Below, piece after piece: positions 8,387 to 14,732 of a DNA stretch of 25,646 nucleotides. The first letter of the stretch is position 1, and each line of letters opens with the position of its first letter. Position numbers and translations under genes: made by a program. The stretch is from a virus, in the IMG/VR virus record IMGVR_UViG_3300013094_000250, positions 1 to 25,646 of that record. One strand, 5' to 3'. A model generated the notes under the pieces. The model was not told the origin of the DNA and searched no databases. It worked only from the letters and a program-made list of their open reading frames with translations.

Positions 8387-9016
8387 ATGAACAAAAAATT
8401 CGAAACACTTTGCGAAAAAGCATTCACTCATTATTCAAATGGAGGTTTCCGCACAAACACTCCTGTAAAGCTTCGTCCTGAATTCTTCAATTCTGACTTT
8501 TATAAAACACATTATCAGCAGGGATCAGATTTCGACCAGTGGCTCAGAGGTTCATTAAAAGAGAATCCAAATCTTTTCTTCTTTATTCATGATATTGCCT
8601 CCCCAAGTACAAATGCATCAGCAAAGGATGCAAATGATTTAGCTGGTGGAGCACACAACATTATTCTCACACTTAAGACTGATCCAAGAACAGTTTCAGC
8701 ACCAACAGAATACAATGAATTCTTAGTTCCCGGTGATTATAAGCTCGTTGAAGTTCTTGATTTCGGTATCAATCTTCCTCCTGTGCAGGGCGTTCCTAAC
8801 AAGTATGAACGCTATCATGATTATGTTCAGAGCAAGCCAGTACCTGCTAATGTTGATGATTTTAAGGCTCTTGATAATCACTCAATGGATTCAAAGCTTC
8901 CTGAGAAGAATACCAAGATTAAGGCTTCTGTAGCAAAAGAAAGAAAATACTTCAATGGTCCTAAGAGATCAAAGAATTTCTTAGCTGGTAAGAAATCAAA
9001 GTCTAAGAAGAAGTAA
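8387..9016 (+). CDS. Hypothetical basic-tailed protein between gp25 and clamp loader
   Basis: A 209-aa protein with no family that I recognise. The N-terminal half is compact and mixed alpha/beta (FETLCEKAFTHYSNGGF, FDQWLRGSLKENPNLFFF). The centre contains AHNIILTLKTDPR and YKLVEVLDFGINLPP. The last 40 residues are strongly basic and end in KKSKSKKK, which suggests nucleic-acid binding or an electrostatic tail. There is no signal peptide or membrane span. It is divergent from gp25, with 35 nt between the starts, and its 3' end overlaps the convergent clamp-loader gene by 14 nt. It appears to use a TAAATA-type late promoter candidate, so it may be a virion or late-assembly protein, but this is only an inference. 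Confidence 0.75.
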   Translation: MNKKFETLCEKAFTHYSNGGFRTNTPVKLRPEFFNSDFYKTHYQQGSDFDQWLRGSLKENPNLFFFIHDIASPSTNASAKDANDLAGGAHNIILTLKTDPRTVSAPTEYNEFLVPGDYKLVEVLDFGINLPPVQGVPNKYERYHDYVQSKPVPANVDDFKALDNHSMDSKLPEKNTKIKASVAKERKYFNGPKRSKNFLAGKKSKSKKK

Positions 9017-9947
9017 GTGAGGCTTCAATAGCCAAGACACAGCAGAAAAAGTTGATCTCATGATCGAGAACAAAATTGTCTCGATATAGATATTCTCCGA
9101 TATCAAGCAATAGTGACTTTTTATGTTTTTCTGTAAGGTCTTGTGAAGAATACACATAATCAAACATATTCTTAAGAAGCTGTTGATAGTCATTATTGAA
9201 GCTCTTTTCTGATTCAATAACCTTCTTTCTAATATCCATAGATGATAATCTGGATATAGACAAACCCTTGATAATAAATCCTGCGAGATCTAACAATTCA
9301 TTATGATCAGGAATTAATAGCTTTCCAGTTACGCAAAACTTCTGAAGATCATTAATAATCCTACGAAGATCGGGGTATCTATCGGTTACAAAATCAATAA
9401 ACTTCTGCTTTTCTGCACCTAATTCAGCAATATTCTCTTTCTTGAGAATATCCACACAACGACCAATACAGCTAACGATGCTATTCTGTAGTTTAAAGAG
9501 CATACAGCGTGATCTAATAGGCTCTATAATCTTGTTTATATAGTTTGCAGTAAGAATGAAACGTGTAGTATCTACATATTCTTCCATGACGTTACGAAGG
9601 ATTCTCAGGGACTCTCCAGTAAGACCATCAGCCTCTTCTAGAATAACCACCTTCTTCTTTGCATCAATAGAACGAGTCTGTGCAAAGCTAATAACCTTGT
9701 TTCTGATTGTATCGATACCATTCTCATCGGATGCATTGATGTAGAGATACTGACACTTTAAGATGTCATTTACAATGATCTTTGCCAGTGTACTTTTACC
9801 TGTACCCGGAGATCCATAAAATAGAAGATTTGGGATATCATCAGTGATTGTCTTAAAATGATTCTTTATATCTTCTTCTAGGATAATATCATCCAAGATC
9901 TTAGGACGATACTTCTCAACCCACAATGTGTCGTAATGATTTGTCAT
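9003..9947 (-). CDS. gp44: Sliding-clamp loader ATPase, gp44-like AAA+ subunit
   Basis: A 314-aa AAA+ protein of the RFC/gp44 clamp-loader family (T4 gp44 is 319 aa), which opens the sliding clamp and places it on primer-template DNA. Seen: the opening LWVEKYRPKILDDII typical of RFC box I; Walker A GSPGTGKST at 45-53; Walker B VVILEEAD at 100-107, with EEAD in place of the usual DEAD; sensor 1 LTANY with Asn135; and the RFC-specific SRC motif IRSRC at about 144-148, used as the trans-acting arginine finger. A helical lid and C-terminal collar follow. No gp62-like partner is in the window. It stands alone on the minus strand among late genes and has a bacterial-type promoter candidate upstream. 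Confidence 0.93.
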   Translation of the reverse strand: MTNHYDTLWVEKYRPKILDDIILEEDIKNHFKTITDDIPNLLFYGSPGTGKSTLAKIIVNDILKCQYLYINASDENGIDTIRNKVISFAQTRSIDAKKKVVILEEADGLTGESLRILRNVMEEYVDTTRFILTANYINKIIEPIRSRCMLFKLQNSIVSCIGRCVDILKKENIAELGAEKQKFIDFVTDRYPDLRRIINDLQKFCVTGKLLIPDHNELLDLAGFIIKGLSISRLSSMDIRKKVIESEKSFNNDYQQLLKNMFDYVYSSQDLTEKHKKSLLLDIGEYLYRDNFVLDHEINFFCCVLAIEASLTSS

Positions 9948-9957
9948 TTATAAGTGT

Positions 9958-9985
9958 ATTTTACTAGAAATTTGGGCATAAGCAA
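9958..9985 (-). promoter_or_regulatory. Possible sigma70-type promoter before the clamp loader
   Basis: On the minus strand TTGCTT, a 16-nt spacer and TAAAAT end 10 nt before the clamp-loader ATG. The -10 matches the bacterial consensus at five of six positions, the -35 less well. It fits early expression of a replication gene, but AT-rich DNA gives such matches by chance. Confidence 0.3.
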
Positions 9986-9992
9986 CTAAATA
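9986..9992 (+). promoter_or_regulatory. Late-promoter-like CTAAATA before the 159-aa gene
   Basis: CTAAATA ends 14 nt before the ATG at 10007 in the divergent gap shared with the clamp-loader gene. The same heptamer precedes the genes starting at 19825 and 21271 on the minus strand. No ribosome-binding site is visible between it and the ATG. Confidence 0.4.
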
Positions 9993-10006
9993 TTTCGTAC
10001 CATAAT

Positions 10007-10486
10007 ATGGATTCCTCTGATGAAATAGACGCAATTGTAGAGCAGTTGAAGGGTGATGCTGTCCCTTCTGTGCCTCAAAAAAGACAAGTAGAAGTAGAAA
10101 ATCTTAACGATGAAAATGTAAGTGATTATGTTTATAAAAAAACTGCTGAAGTTATTGAAGTAGGCTTGGAAGCTGTTAATAACCTTAAAGACATGGTTAC
10201 TGCTGGTCAAGACCCTAAAGAGATTGCTGCTTTGGCACAAATGATTGGAGCAGTTACTAAGGCTATTGATAACCTTAACAAGATTAATCTTCAAACCAAG
10301 CAACATAAGAATAACCTAGAAGTGGCAAAGGTAGAAGCAACTGGTTCTAAGGCTCTTCCTATTGGAACACAGACAAATAACATCATGATAGCTACTAGAG
10401 ATGATGTTATGAAGAAACTGTTTGATAAGGATACTGGAAAGAAAGAGAAAATTGAGCTTATAGAAGGCGAATTTTCTAAGGAATAA
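10007..10486 (+). CDS. Small helical protein, possible terminase small subunit (gp16-like)
   Basis: A 159-aa acidic, mostly helical protein. The N-terminus is polar (MDSSDEIDAIVEQLKGD). A long helical region spans about residues 40-110 (ENVSDYVYKKTAEVIEVG, AALAQMIGAVTKAIDNLNKI), probably a coiled coil. The C-terminus is charged (DDVMKKLFDKDTGKKEKIEL). T4 gp16, the small terminase subunit, is a similar-sized protein dominated by a central coiled coil that asks for a DNA end during packaging, and small terminases of T4-like phages often show a 'LAQMI.A...A...L..I' helix. The match is by architecture only and no gp17 is adjacent, so another coiled-coil late protein remains possible. Its 3' end overlaps the convergent kinase gene by 11 nt. 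Confidence 0.7.
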   Translation: MDSSDEIDAIVEQLKGDAVPSVPQKRQVEVENLNDENVSDYVYKKTAEVIEVGLEAVNNLKDMVTAGQDPKEIAALAQMIGAVTKAIDNLNKINLQTKQHKNNLEVAKVEATGSKALPIGTQTNNIMIATRDDVMKKLFDKDTGKKEKIELIEGEFSKE

Positions 10487-11015
10487 AAGATTTGATATAA
10501 TCAACTCTTTCTTCAACCGTTCCTTTAACTTCAATAAATTTAGATTGAGTATCTTTATTTTTTGTTAGGAAGTTTTTAATGTGTTGATCGACTATTTGAC
10601 GATATAATTCATCATCTTTTCTAACACCATCTGAAACCATACGAAACTCTATTGGAATATAGAAGATTTTATCGTAAAGTTTTACGAATTCTTTTGTCAT
10701 ATGCCCTATAGTGGAATGTGTTTTCTTTTTTACTCTTCCATGAAAGAAATTATGACAGGTGTATCCATAGGTATCTATGATACAACGATCAGCAAACCAA
10801 TCATCTTCATTAAAACGGCTTATATGATTGGATGCAAGCAGTAATTCACTAGCATCATCAGCATTATCATTGATCTTAAAGCCAGCATTCTTGAGATTTC
10901 GGGCTTTACTGCTGTTAGTAATAGTCTTTATACCTTTCTCGATCAGAAAGTCCTCTAAACCATTGATTATGGAGGTTTTACCTACTCCATGTGAACCTGT
11001 TAGTGCATACCGCAT
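10476..11015 (-). CDS. P-loop nucleotide kinase-like protein (AAA_28 / NadR-kinase type)
   Basis: A 179-aa P-loop protein. Walker A is GSHGVGKT at residues 7-14, directly after the first beta strand (MRYALT). A DR pair (D76-R77) is followed by CIID (D81), the usual second acidic position of the kinase fold. A lid-like region has R132 and R139 in VRKDDELYRQIVDQHIKNFL. This layout matches the AAA_28 / NadR ribosylnicotinamide-kinase-like and small phage nucleoside-monophosphate-kinase proteins, all of which transfer the gamma-phosphate of ATP to a nucleoside or nucleotide. The substrate cannot be read from the sequence. It is separated from the capsid operon by a terminator and has its own sigma70-like promoter candidate at 11022-11049. 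Confidence 0.82.
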   Translation of the reverse strand: MRYALTGSHGVGKTSIINGLEDFLIEKGIKTITNSSKARNLKNAGFKINDNADDASELLLASNHISRFNEDDWFADRCIIDTYGYTCHNFFHGRVKKKTHSTIGHMTKEFVKLYDKIFYIPIEFRMVSDGVRKDDELYRQIVDQHIKNFLTKNKDTQSKFIEVKGTVEERVDYIKSFIP

Positions 11016-11021
11016 TGTTAA

Positions 11022-11049
11022 ATTATATCAAATAAAGGTAGTTATTCAA
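11022..11049 (-). promoter_or_regulatory. Sigma70-type promoter candidate before the kinase gene
   Basis: On the minus strand TTGAAT, 16-nt spacer, TATAAT (a perfect -10), ending 6 nt before the kinase ATG, so the leader would be about as short as for the late genes. It lies between the capsid terminator and the kinase gene, which would need its own promoter because the terminator cuts off read-through. Confidence 0.5.
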
Positions 11050-11052
11050 GCA

Positions 11053-11091
11053 AAAAGAAAACCCACCCCCTTGCGAGGATGGGTTTCTTTT
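11053..11091 (-). terminator. Intrinsic terminator of the capsid operon
   Basis: An A-rich arm plus AAACCCA (to about 11065) pairs with TGGGTTT plus a T-rich arm (11080-11091), with an interrupted CC/GG extension and a TTGCGA-containing loop. On the minus strand the stem is followed by TTTTCTTTTTG. It begins about 20 nt after the gp23 stop. It has U runs on both sides, so it could act in both directions. It is the clearest terminator in the window. Confidence 0.85.
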
Positions 11092-11111
11092 GAACTGAGG
11101 TTCTCGAACGA

Positions 11112-12608
11112 TTAGAGGTAAGCTACCTGACCGTTGGCATTGCCTTGGAAGGCACTGTTATAGCCCAAGCCCTTGACGATGATCACATGGTAGTACAGTG
11201 ATGCTCCGAAGATGTAATCTACAACTCCGTAACGGGTCATAAGACCAACTCTTGGTGAGAAGTCGTTAGGACCAACTGTACGCTGAATCATGACAGGAAT
11301 ATATGGGCAGTAAACGATACCAGTGTCGTAGTATTCTGTTCCTTTGTAACCGAGAAGAGCGTACTCAATTGGGTTTGATCTCTGACCTGCAAGATACTGA
11401 GCATCTGTACGAGTGTCGCGGTAAACTGTGAAACGACCACCGAGTGTTCCAACTTTGGCAACGCCTGTTGGTTGGGTGTTAACGTTTCCGTTTACTGGCA
11501 TCCACTGGAACTCAGGAAGCATCTCAAGAATCGCACAAACACGAGGTGTAGCAACAATGAAGTTTGCTGAACCACGACGATTGCGGATAGCGATGCGGTT
11601 AGCTTCGACGATGATCTTGGAATAGAAATCACGATTTCTCTCCCCTAACCAACGTGCGTCAGCTGACTGAGCGTACCAGAATGTGTATCCGTTTGGATTA
11701 CCTGCATTGAGAGCGATTTGGATCATACGAATGATCATTTCACGGTCGATTTCAGCCTGAATTTCATATGACATAGCATTTGTTAATTCAGAGTCGATAT
11801 CGAGGCCGTTCATGTTCTTAAGATCCTGCTCAAGTTCAACTGACCAATGAGCAGCCAAGCGGCGTGTGCCAGCTTCAACTGCTGTCTTGCTGAACTCAAC
11901 AGTGACTTGAGGGATATTGTTAGTTAACTCGAACTGGCTGAGGATAGCAGCAACGCCCTGATCAGAACCAACAACATTGAAGTCATTGTTTCCTGAGAGG
12001 AATGTTGAGCTAGTACCTGTGAAGCGTGTGTCGAGATACTGATATCCGAGTTCACTGCGGCTTGCACCTGAACCAACCTCAGAAGAACGATCAATTCCAT
12101 CATTACCGAGGTAAGAATTAGAATATGAAGATCCGTCTGAAGGATAGTTACTATTAGATGAAGAGCCGAGAGCGGTGGGCTCGTAGCGGTAACGCAGGGC
12201 AAATGCAAGTCCAACTGGACCACTCATTGGTTGAACACCAACAATCTCGTTTGTTATGAGTTCAGGGAATGTACGTCTGATCATCGGTATAAGAACCTTT
12301 GGAAGACGAGCATCACCAGAAGCATAACTACTGTCATTTGAAGTCACTCCGCCTGTTGAAGGACTGTAGATACCACCAATGGAAGAGCCAGATCCGAAAG
12401 ATCCGCCGTTTCCACTATAGTTTCCACCTTCCTCAAGACACCAACGCTCTTGGTTTTCCATGAGCATTGCTGTTGTAACACGGGAATGTTCATCCTCGAT
12501 AGGACGGACCTTGTCTGAACTGTAGTTCAGAACTGGAGCCCACTTTTCGAGAAGCTGACTTGCACGGGATTTGTCGATGAAACCGGGTGCGGGTTTTACA
12601 TTAGCCAT
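11112..12608 (-). CDS. gp23: Major capsid protein gp23
   Basis: A 498-aa protein of the T4 gp23 family (HK97 fold; T4 gp23 is 521 aa). Family signatures are LLEKWAPVL near residue 20 and HSRVTTAMLMENQERW, then FPELITNEIVGVQPMSGPVG around 113-132, LEQDLKNMNGLDIDSELTNA near 255-275 and a C-terminal PRVGLMTRYGVVD. In T4 an N-terminal propeptide is removed by gp21, which is present upstream. The gene is visibly richer in GC than its neighbours, as expected for strongly expressed codons. It is the only gene here with a strong Shine-Dalgarno, AAAGGAGA 10 nt before the ATG, and it has its own TAAATA promoter candidate and a terminator. A Ser/Gly/Tyr-rich insertion at about 65-200 may be a surface-exposed region. 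Confidence 0.97.
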   Translation of the reverse strand: MANVKPAPGFIDKSRASQLLEKWAPVLNYSSDKVRPIEDEHSRVTTAMLMENQERWCLEEGGNYSGNGGSFGSGSSIGGIYSPSTGGVTSNDSSYASGDARLPKVLIPMIRRTFPELITNEIVGVQPMSGPVGLAFALRYRYEPTALGSSSNSNYPSDGSSYSNSYLGNDGIDRSSEVGSGASRSELGYQYLDTRFTGTSSTFLSGNNDFNVVGSDQGVAAILSQFELTNNIPQVTVEFSKTAVEAGTRRLAAHWSVELEQDLKNMNGLDIDSELTNAMSYEIQAEIDREMIIRMIQIALNAGNPNGYTFWYAQSADARWLGERNRDFYSKIIVEANRIAIRNRRGSANFIVATPRVCAILEMLPEFQWMPVNGNVNTQPTGVAKVGTLGGRFTVYRDTRTDAQYLAGQRSNPIEYALLGYKGTEYYDTGIVYCPYIPVMIQRTVGPNDFSPRVGLMTRYGVVDYIFGASLYYHVIIVKGLGYNSAFQGNANGQVAYL

Positions 12609-12690
12609 TTTGTTATTTCTCCTTTATGGATATAGCGTTCGGGAAGTGCGGAATTGCCTTCTCCAACCTATAAAATTTTCGCTTTATTTA
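12609..12690 (-). promoter_or_regulatory. gp23 leader: late-promoter-like motif and strong ribosome-binding site
   Basis: Minus strand: AATAAATA (12685-12692) overlaps the gp22 stop codon and would start a leader of roughly 70 nt. AAAGGAGA, 10 nt before the ATG, is the only strong Shine-Dalgarno in front of any gene in the window. The leader is less AT-rich than other gaps and contains AATTCCGCAC and CCCGAACG. No clear stable hairpin was seen. Confidence 0.55.
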
Positions 12691-13584
12691 TTAGCGTTTG
12701 TCGATGCCCTGTAGGGCTGAAAGATATCCGTTAACTGGAGCACTTGACTCAACAGTGGAAGATTCAGTGACAACAGCCTTTGGAACTCTAGCATCCTTTG
12801 TGAATGCTTTTTCCTTGGCTTCTTCAACAAGTTTTGTTGAAGCCTCCTTATCTTCTCTTTCGAACATCTCAACGACATAATTAAAGTTCTCCTCGATATA
12901 CTCAGGAGTCTTGTCGCTCAACAGGCTGGAAATATAGTTCTTCTTTGAAGAAGTCATACCTTTTGTCTTCTTCTCAAGAACGAGGGAAGCCTTTGCTTCC
13001 TTAAGCTGCTCATTAATCTCAATGTTCTCCTTATAGGATTCATTGAGTTGATTTTGCAACTCATTAATCTTACCCTTTCCTTGGGTGATTAAATTTTTAA
13101 CATCTTCATTTAATGTTGAAGGATCAAATGAAATGATGCTCTTAATTTGTTCAATCTGCTTACGAGCATTGGTATTAGCAACTGCTTCCTCAAGCTGATT
13201 CTGTGGGATTGCTTTTTCGAGATAAGCATCCATGAAATTACTGATTTCTTCTACAACTTTATCAGAGAAGGCATTTGCCTTTTCATTAAGAGCCTTACGG
13301 TAGAAGGCAACAAGCTTCTCAAGCTTTGTTGTGTGGCTTTCGTTGATAGCATCAACTACCTTTGTTAACTTTTCTGAATGGTCTTCATCAATAGCCTTTA
13401 AAAGACTTTCTAATTTAACCGCATGATCTTCATCTTGCTTTGCAAGAGCATTTTCAACTTGGAGAGTTAAACGAGAAGAAACTTTCTCATTAACTGCTGA
13501 TTCAAATGCTTCAGCAATTGCTGATGCTGTTTCTTCATTAAGAACGCTTGTGTCAAGAGTTTTGATGATTGATGAGATATCCAT
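12691..13584 (-). CDS. gp22: Prohead scaffold core protein gp22
   Basis: A 297-aa, highly charged, almost completely helical protein immediately upstream of gp23, the canonical position of the T4 scaffold core protein gp22 (269 aa). It opens MDISSIIKTLD and contains long coiled-coil repeats such as KLESLLKAIDEDHSEKL, KLTKVVDAINESHTTKL and KLEKLVAFYRKALNEK at about residues 55-100. A conserved-looking block FMDAYLEKAIPQNQLEEA lies near 115-135. gp22 forms the internal core around which gp23 assembles and is then degraded by gp21. The near-repeated 'DEDH...KL' units (DEDHAVKL, DEDHSEKL, NESHTTKL) come from a duplicated heptad-type segment. It is preceded 14 nt away by the 63-aa gene and has no own promoter motif. 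Confidence 0.9.
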   Translation of the reverse strand: MDISSIIKTLDTSVLNEETASAIAEAFESAVNEKVSSRLTLQVENALAKQDEDHAVKLESLLKAIDEDHSEKLTKVVDAINESHTTKLEKLVAFYRKALNEKANAFSDKVVEEISNFMDAYLEKAIPQNQLEEAVANTNARKQIEQIKSIISFDPSTLNEDVKNLITQGKGKINELQNQLNESYKENIEINEQLKEAKASLVLEKKTKGMTSSKKNYISSLLSDKTPEYIEENFNYVVEMFEREDKEASTKLVEEAKEKAFTKDARVPKAVVTESSTVESSAPVNGYLSALQGIDKR

Positions 13585-13598
13585 AAAATTTTCTATTA

Positions 13599-13790
13599 TT
13601 ACTTAGTCTTCTTAGGTGACTTTTTTGTAGACTTTTTTGTAGGCTTTACAACTTTTTGCTTTTCAGCAGTTTTTTTAATACGAGTCTTTACCTTTTCTGT
13701 TACAACTTGATTGAGAGTATTATTTGCAGTAGCATAATTCTTTTCGCAAATTTGTGCTACAAGTTTTGATTTTAAATTGCGGATATTCAT
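13599..13790 (-). CDS. Small basic prohead-core-like protein
   Basis: A 63-aa protein between the protease and the scaffold gene. The N-terminal 38 residues are helical (NLKSKLVAQICEKNYATANN, LNQVVTEKVKTRIKK). The rest is a Lys-rich tail (KPTKKSTKKSPKKTK). T4 encodes small prohead-core proteins gp67 and gp68 next to gene 21, and related phages have short proteins with the same 'A...L...V..K...RI' helix there, so a prohead-core or protease-associated role is likely from position. The tail is basic, opposite to the acidic tail of T4 gp67. It has a GTAAATA motif at 13802-13808, 11 nt before the ATG. Confidence 0.75.
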   Translation of the reverse strand: MNIRNLKSKLVAQICEKNYATANNTLNQVVTEKVKTRIKKTAEKQKVVKPTKKSTKKSPKKTK

Positions 13791-13801
13791 ATTGTATATA
13801 T

Positions 13802-13808
13802 TATTTAC
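13802..13808 (-). promoter_or_regulatory. Late-promoter-like GTAAATA before the 63-aa gene
   Basis: On the minus strand GTAAATA ends 11 nt before the ATG of the 63-aa gene, inside the 34-nt gap after gp21. No Shine-Dalgarno is seen. Confidence 0.4.
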
Positions 13809-13824
13809 CTTTGTTGTTTACAAA

Positions 13825-14499
13825 TTAAAGAGTTTTTAATGCATTAATAAATGTAATGATTTGTTCTTTAAGATAAGCATCAACTTGCTTCTTAGGAAGT
13901 GAAGAGATTGCCTTTTCAAAATTATCATAAGTAAGAGCAAATTCTCCATTCTCATTAAGAATCCACTGTTTGGATTCTAAGATACCATTTACAAATGCTG
14001 AAGGTACTGAAGGATCAGCAACAACATCAACTGCAACCAATCTAAAATCAGCAACACGATTAACACCCTTGCTGTCTTCTTCAAGTCTACCAAGAGCACG
14101 GGAAGAAACACCAAGCTTAACGCCATCCATGATTAATGAACGAACGATCTGTCCCATTGGTGTTGAAAGAACCTTGGACTTACCTTCAAAGATATTTCCA
14201 TTCTGTTTTAATTCTGTCACAACGTGACAGACTCTTTCTAAATTGATTTCAGGAGAAGATGGGTGATTGAGTTCACCAGTAGCTCTCTTTGTGTTAATCA
14301 TCTCATCGGTATAACGATTAACTTCTTTGACCATTTCTTCAAGGGGATAAACACGCTTATTCTTATTGGCTTCATTAGCCATTAGGAATGGTCCTTGGAT
14401 ATGAAGTATTGATGGAGTATTGCGATTCTTTTCCTCAATCAGGTACTTTACTTCGTATGTTGGCTCTTCTACAAGGAGGCTATAGGTATTATTGGACAT
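13825..14499 (-). CDS. gp21: Prohead core protease gp21
   Basis: A 224-aa protein of the T4 gp21 / herpesvirus-assemblin-like serine protease family (T4 gp21 is 212 aa). The motifs are in order: GELNHPSSPEI with His79, GVSSRALG with Ser132/Ser133 as the nucleophile region, and VVADPS with Asp162. The N-terminal ILHIQGPFLMANEANKNKRVY, given here as the strand that precedes the active site, is also typical. The enzyme cleaves gp22, gp23 and other prohead proteins during head maturation. It is the first gene of the gp21 - 63 aa - gp22 - gp23 series and is preceded by a GTAAATA motif. In the T4 order its upstream neighbours would be the small core genes and gp20; here a homing endonuclease and gp4 lie upstream instead. 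Confidence 0.93.
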   Translation of the reverse strand: MSNNTYSLLVEEPTYEVKYLIEEKNRNTPSILHIQGPFLMANEANKNKRVYPLEEMVKEVNRYTDEMINTKRATGELNHPSSPEINLERVCHVVTELKQNGNIFEGKSKVLSTPMGQIVRSLIMDGVKLGVSSRALGRLEEDSKGVNRVADFRLVAVDVVADPSVPSAFVNGILESKQWILNENGEFALTYDNFEKAISSLPKKQVDAYLKEQIITFINALKTL

Positions 14500-14512
14500 A
14501 ATGTTCTTAATA

Positions 14513-14519
14513 TATTTAC
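14513..14519 (-). promoter_or_regulatory. Late-promoter-like GTAAATA before gp21
   Basis: On the minus strand GTAAATA ends 13 nt before the gp21 ATG. A second GTAAATA lies about 35 nt further upstream. No Shine-Dalgarno is visible. Confidence 0.4.
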
Positions 14520-14582
14520 TTTGAAACTATTCTATTTGTTTAATTTTATTTATTTACCAGAATTTTTTTATTTTCAATAAAA

Positions 14583-14624
14583 TTATTTTACCCACGAGTT
14601 TGGTGCTTTCCTGTGATAAGTATC
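14583..14624 (-). pseudogene. Possible displaced 3' end of a gene
   Basis: A short patch noticeably richer in GC than the surrounding spacer encodes DTYHRKAPNSWVK followed by TAA on the minus strand. The frame is closed by a stop just upstream, next to the start of the endonuclease insert. It could be the original C-terminus of gp4 or of another gene, cut off by insertion of the endonuclease gene. It is short, so chance cannot be excluded. Confidence 0.3.
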
Positions 14625-14635
14625 TTATATAAGAT
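14622..14635. repeat. Perfect 14-nt palindrome at the endonuclease start
   Basis: ATCTTATATAAGAT is its own reverse complement. It overlaps the ATG at 14634 that I propose as the original start of the endonuclease, and it adjoins the GC-richer patch. It might be an operator, a transcript hairpin or the edge of the inserted segment. Confidence 0.45.
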
Positions 14636-14732
14636 GAAACAAAAAATAGACCCTAGAACAAAAAAATGTATAGATAGATATAAAAATAAAATAAACAGAC
14701 TCATATGGAAAGGGTTTCCGCAAAAGAAATAG
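14634..14732 (+). pseudogene. Frameshifted 5' portion of the homing-endonuclease gene
   Basis: Starting at ATG 14634, 32 codons read MKQKIDPRTKKCIDRYKNKI, then NRLIWKG and a stop at 14730. KINRLIWKG matches KIKPLIWKG inside the downstream endonuclease, and the text after it in the second repeat (VTSVDI) matches VSAKEI, which is in the other frame here. Joining the frames at the AAAGGG run (14708-14713) restores a full first repeat. One missing G explains this. It could be a natural inactivating mutation, a sequencing error or, less likely, programmed frameshifting. Confidence 0.7.

Noticed and set aside
8352-8423. 24-codon N-terminal extension of gp25
   Set aside because: It is antisense to the start of the divergent gene, runs through the promoter candidates and looks unlike a gp25 N-terminus; the ATG at 8349-8351 fits the family.
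10828-11115. Plus-strand frame over the kinase start and terminator
   Set aside because: It reads through the terminator and opposite a conserved P-loop gene; no family resemblance.
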